A DNA stretch of 64,000 nt from Nyssa sinensis (Eukaryota; Streptophyta; Magnoliopsida; Cornales; Nyssaceae): NCBI GenBank assembly GCA_008638375.1, contig CM018046.1:41345706-41409705 (forward strand). Reading direction: 5' to 3'. This document shows positions 61,692-64,000 of this stretch, in pieces; the stretch's first letter is position 1; the number at the start of each line of letters is the position of its first letter. The position numbers and the translations under genes were made by a program. The notes under the pieces are model-generated. The model saw only the letters and a program-made list of their open reading frames with translations, was not told the DNA's origin and searched no databases.

Positions 61692-61967
61692 AGTTAAAAA
61701 AAAAAAAAAAAAAGGAAACACATTTATTTAAAAATATAATTGAATGGGAAGTTAAAACTGAATAAAAATATATGAGGTCAGGAAAAGTTAAGAAAAAAAA
61801 AGAAAAGAAACACATTTATTTAAAAATATAATTGAATGGGAAGTTAAAACTGAATAAAAATACATGAGGTTAGGAAAAGTTCAAAAAAAAGAAAAGGAAA
61901 CACATATATTTAAAAATATAATTGAATGGGAAGTTAAAACTGAATAAAAATACATGAGGTTAGGAAT
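61692..61967. repeat. Three-copy minisatellite, unit about 91 bp
   Basis: Three near-identical units share GAAACACAT(T/A)TATTTAAAAA, ATAATTGAATGGGAAGTTAA and AACTGAATAAAAATA(T/C)ATG, then GAGGT(C/T)AGGAA. They start near 61714, 61806 and 61896 (first shared motif). High identity suggests recent expansion. Confidence 0.9.
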
Positions 61968-62759
61968 TGTAAAATATATTAACTACTGATATCCTAGAAC
62001 TATAGAAAAATGGCAATCAAATAAAAATTATTATTATTAATAATTAATTTTGTATCTGAAAGTATAGAAAACTTGGGATTATCAGAAAAATCTACATCAG
62101 TGTGTTACTTGGGGTTCTGAACCTTCGTTGTGTTCTCATTGCTGCCGCCAACAATGAATACAAAAAAAGGGCCACCATTAGCAACCACGTTTACTTTCGA
62201 CAAACTCTTCTCTCAAGACAATGAATCTCCAAAAAGGGTAAGTAATTATCCTTTATCTTCCTTCCTTCCTCTTCCTCTTTTTTCTTGATAGGTTCCTCCT
62301 CCCCTTCCTCTTCTGTTTGGACATGGGAGTACCCTGTGCGCAAGACGTGTCCCATAGCATTACCTTTGTCACGTCCTGTCAAGTGTCAACAGACTCAATG
62401 CTGATCCCTTGGAGTAGCATGACTACTCCATGTAAAACAGCTTCTGTAGTCCAGTGGCTTTTGTGATTTAGCACTTCCATGTTATAGTTAATAGATTTAG
62501 TTCAATAGTTCAACAGCTTGTTCCATAAAAGATTTTCAGGTTTTGGTTGGTCAAAAAACCATTGACTTGGCCAAAGCATGTTCACCAATATATTCCATCA
62601 CGTGGAATACATAACCTACATTGGAAAAAATCATGTCGCATGGAGATTTGAGTCCTACAAAATCTCAAGGAATTTATCTTTCCAACATTTGGACAGGTTG
62701 TAGGCATGAGACAGTGGCTGCCTCCAATCTTGTCAAGTCATGTGACAACTAAGTTAAAC

Positions 62760-63135
62760 AGTTGATGGATGTTCATGCGGGTGTTGGAGTGGTATACAAA
62801 GATTAAAGTGGAACTTTTTCTGCATGACATTGATCAAATGACACAATGGTTTACCATTGGTCCTTGGATTTGCAATATTAGGGAAATTACTGAAAAATTA
62901 ATAGCCATTAATAGTTGTTTCTTCTCTTGGTTTCTTAAGGAAGTGTGTTTTCTGGCAGACTATCTGGCTAAAAGGGCTGTAACTACTTAAGGTATATTCT
63001 ACTAGATTGCTTGTGCACTTTCTACCCTCTTCCTAGTTACCTGTAGAACTATTGCTTTCTAGTATCTTTTATGTCTTCTTCTAAAGGGACCTCCTCTCCT
63101 TTGTGTGTCCCCTTTTGGATATTAAATTAAAATAG
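62760..63135 (+). mobile_element. LINE fragment, RNase H-like tail
   Basis: About 73 codons (62769-62990) end with FFSWFLKEVCFLADYLAKRA, which fits the C-terminal part of the RNase H-like domain of plant LINE proteins (an aromatic residue, then ADxLAKxA). A T-rich 3' region ending near TTAAATTAAAA follows. The 5' part is missing. Confidence 0.6.
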
Positions 63136-64000
63136 CTAAAGAATATGCATAGATCCACAGCCAGAAGGCATACTTGTGAAAGACTTCCAGTAATAAGTAT
63201 ATATGTATAAGTGTGAGTCGTTAATACTAATTTTTAAAATATTATTACTCATACACTTTATATGAACGTTGCCAATAAGAAAGATTCAAAATGATTTAAA
63301 AACATAAATGGAATATAATCATTAAAACTAGTGTATGAAGAAATATTGGAGGAATGACCAAAGCTTAACAAATAAGCTTAACCGAAGTTTGGAACCTCGT
63401 TAACAAATAAACTCGGTTATGAAATTGATAGAAAACATTAAACATTTTAGGATACAGAAATAGGTAAAAAAACAATGGTACAACCCATTTAACCTGTGCA
63501 ATATGAATCCCAATACCTATAAGAGCCAATTTCCCATGATGATTGAAGCAATTTAAAATGAAACTGTAAATAAAATTTCAAATATTACATATTGAAAATT
63601 AGAGGAGTGCAGGAAGCTAAGGGAAAGAAACGGCCAACTGAAGTTTCCAACAAGATCCTGTTACAATTAGTTTCAATAATCAATCTACAACACCTCAAAG
63701 AGCTTATCTCTTAGCTTCTTAAATTATCCAATATTAAATCTTAAAGACTTAACAATTGCAACTAATGGTGGCTATAACCACAAGTTAATAGTCCAATAAT
63801 GAGTATCAAATGGTTTTATCATTATGTTTTAAGAAGGTTCTTTTAAGGACGCATGATATAAATATACAAAATTCCTGTAAGGATGCAATCAATGTCAAAG
63901 TGGTTGGAATTACCAGATTTTATATCACAGATCACAAAACCATGCAACTCTATTAGCCGTAAAATCCTAGATTGGATGAGTTGGGAAGAAGCTTGAGTAA

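Larger units (their letters stand above)
57433..64000. other. Probable intron or flank of the CCDC97-like gene
   Basis: No further exon could be identified with confidence. The stretch holds LINE fragments at 58786-59391 and 62760-63135, a dispersed repeat at 60478-60990 and a three-copy minisatellite at 61692-61967. A (GA)n run lies at 59619-59646. The rest is unremarkable AT-rich DNA. Confidence 0.5.

Noticed and set aside
62153..62238. Possible small first exon (ATG, 28 codons, then GTAAGT)
   Set aside because: The donor is good and the peptide plausible, but no domain, no promoter and no following exon could be found.

Overview
This is nuclear DNA from a flowering plant, most likely a woody eudicot. 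The evidence is spliced plant genes with GT-AG introns, several of them around 7 kb, very AT-rich intergenic DNA, many plant-type transposons, and a piece of chloroplast DNA. No CRISPR arrays, operons or other bacterial features are present. I cannot name the species.

Five conserved genes can be read. (1) Plus strand, about 4.84-17.52 kb: full-length eIF4G (MIF4G and MA3 domains, eIF4E-binding motif). (2) Plus strand, about 21.84-24.26 kb: ribosomal protein eL43/RPL37a. (3) Minus strand, 35.19-25.68 kb: a membrane-anchored MORN-repeat protein of the family often mislabelled 'SET7/9', split by a 7.2 kb intron. (4) Minus strand, 53.33-41.93 kb: the regulatory (beta) subunit of protein kinase CK2, with a 7.1 kb first intron. 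(5) Minus strand, 57.43-57.18 kb: the last exon of a CCDC97/DUF2052-like gene whose upstream exons I could not find before the window ends. Genes 2 and 3 converge. eIF4G, eL43 and CK2 all touch translation, and all three carry telo-box-like ACCCTA motifs near their 5' ends, but nothing shows they act as a unit.

Most of the rest is transposon debris. The large MORN intron holds a nest: an LTR-retrotransposon remnant with two LTRs and initiator-Met-type primer sites; a LINE and a SINE inside the second LTR; an 1.1 kb hAT-like element at that LTR's edge; and inside the hAT element a 61-bp LINE stub with a perfect 21-bp target duplication. eIF4G introns hold two related hAT-like elements in opposite orientation. 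CK2 introns hold a PIF/Harbinger element, a degenerate LINE and SINEs. A chloroplast insertion (trnI-GAU intron/exon into the start of trnA-UGC) lies at 40.72-41.22 kb. Short local tandem duplications (47-340 bp) are scattered throughout.

The most consequential observation concerns sequence quality or gene integrity. eIF4G, eL43 and the MORN gene together carry eight small frame changes at otherwise well-conserved positions. Almost all are single extra bases, with no accompanying nonsense substitutions. CK2-beta is fully in frame. A 200-bp direct repeat at 20.5/20.9 kb whose copies differ mainly by dropped bases points the same way, towards consensus indel errors in a long-read assembly. True gene decay, especially of the MORN gene, is not excluded. 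I found no convincing undescribed biological system here.
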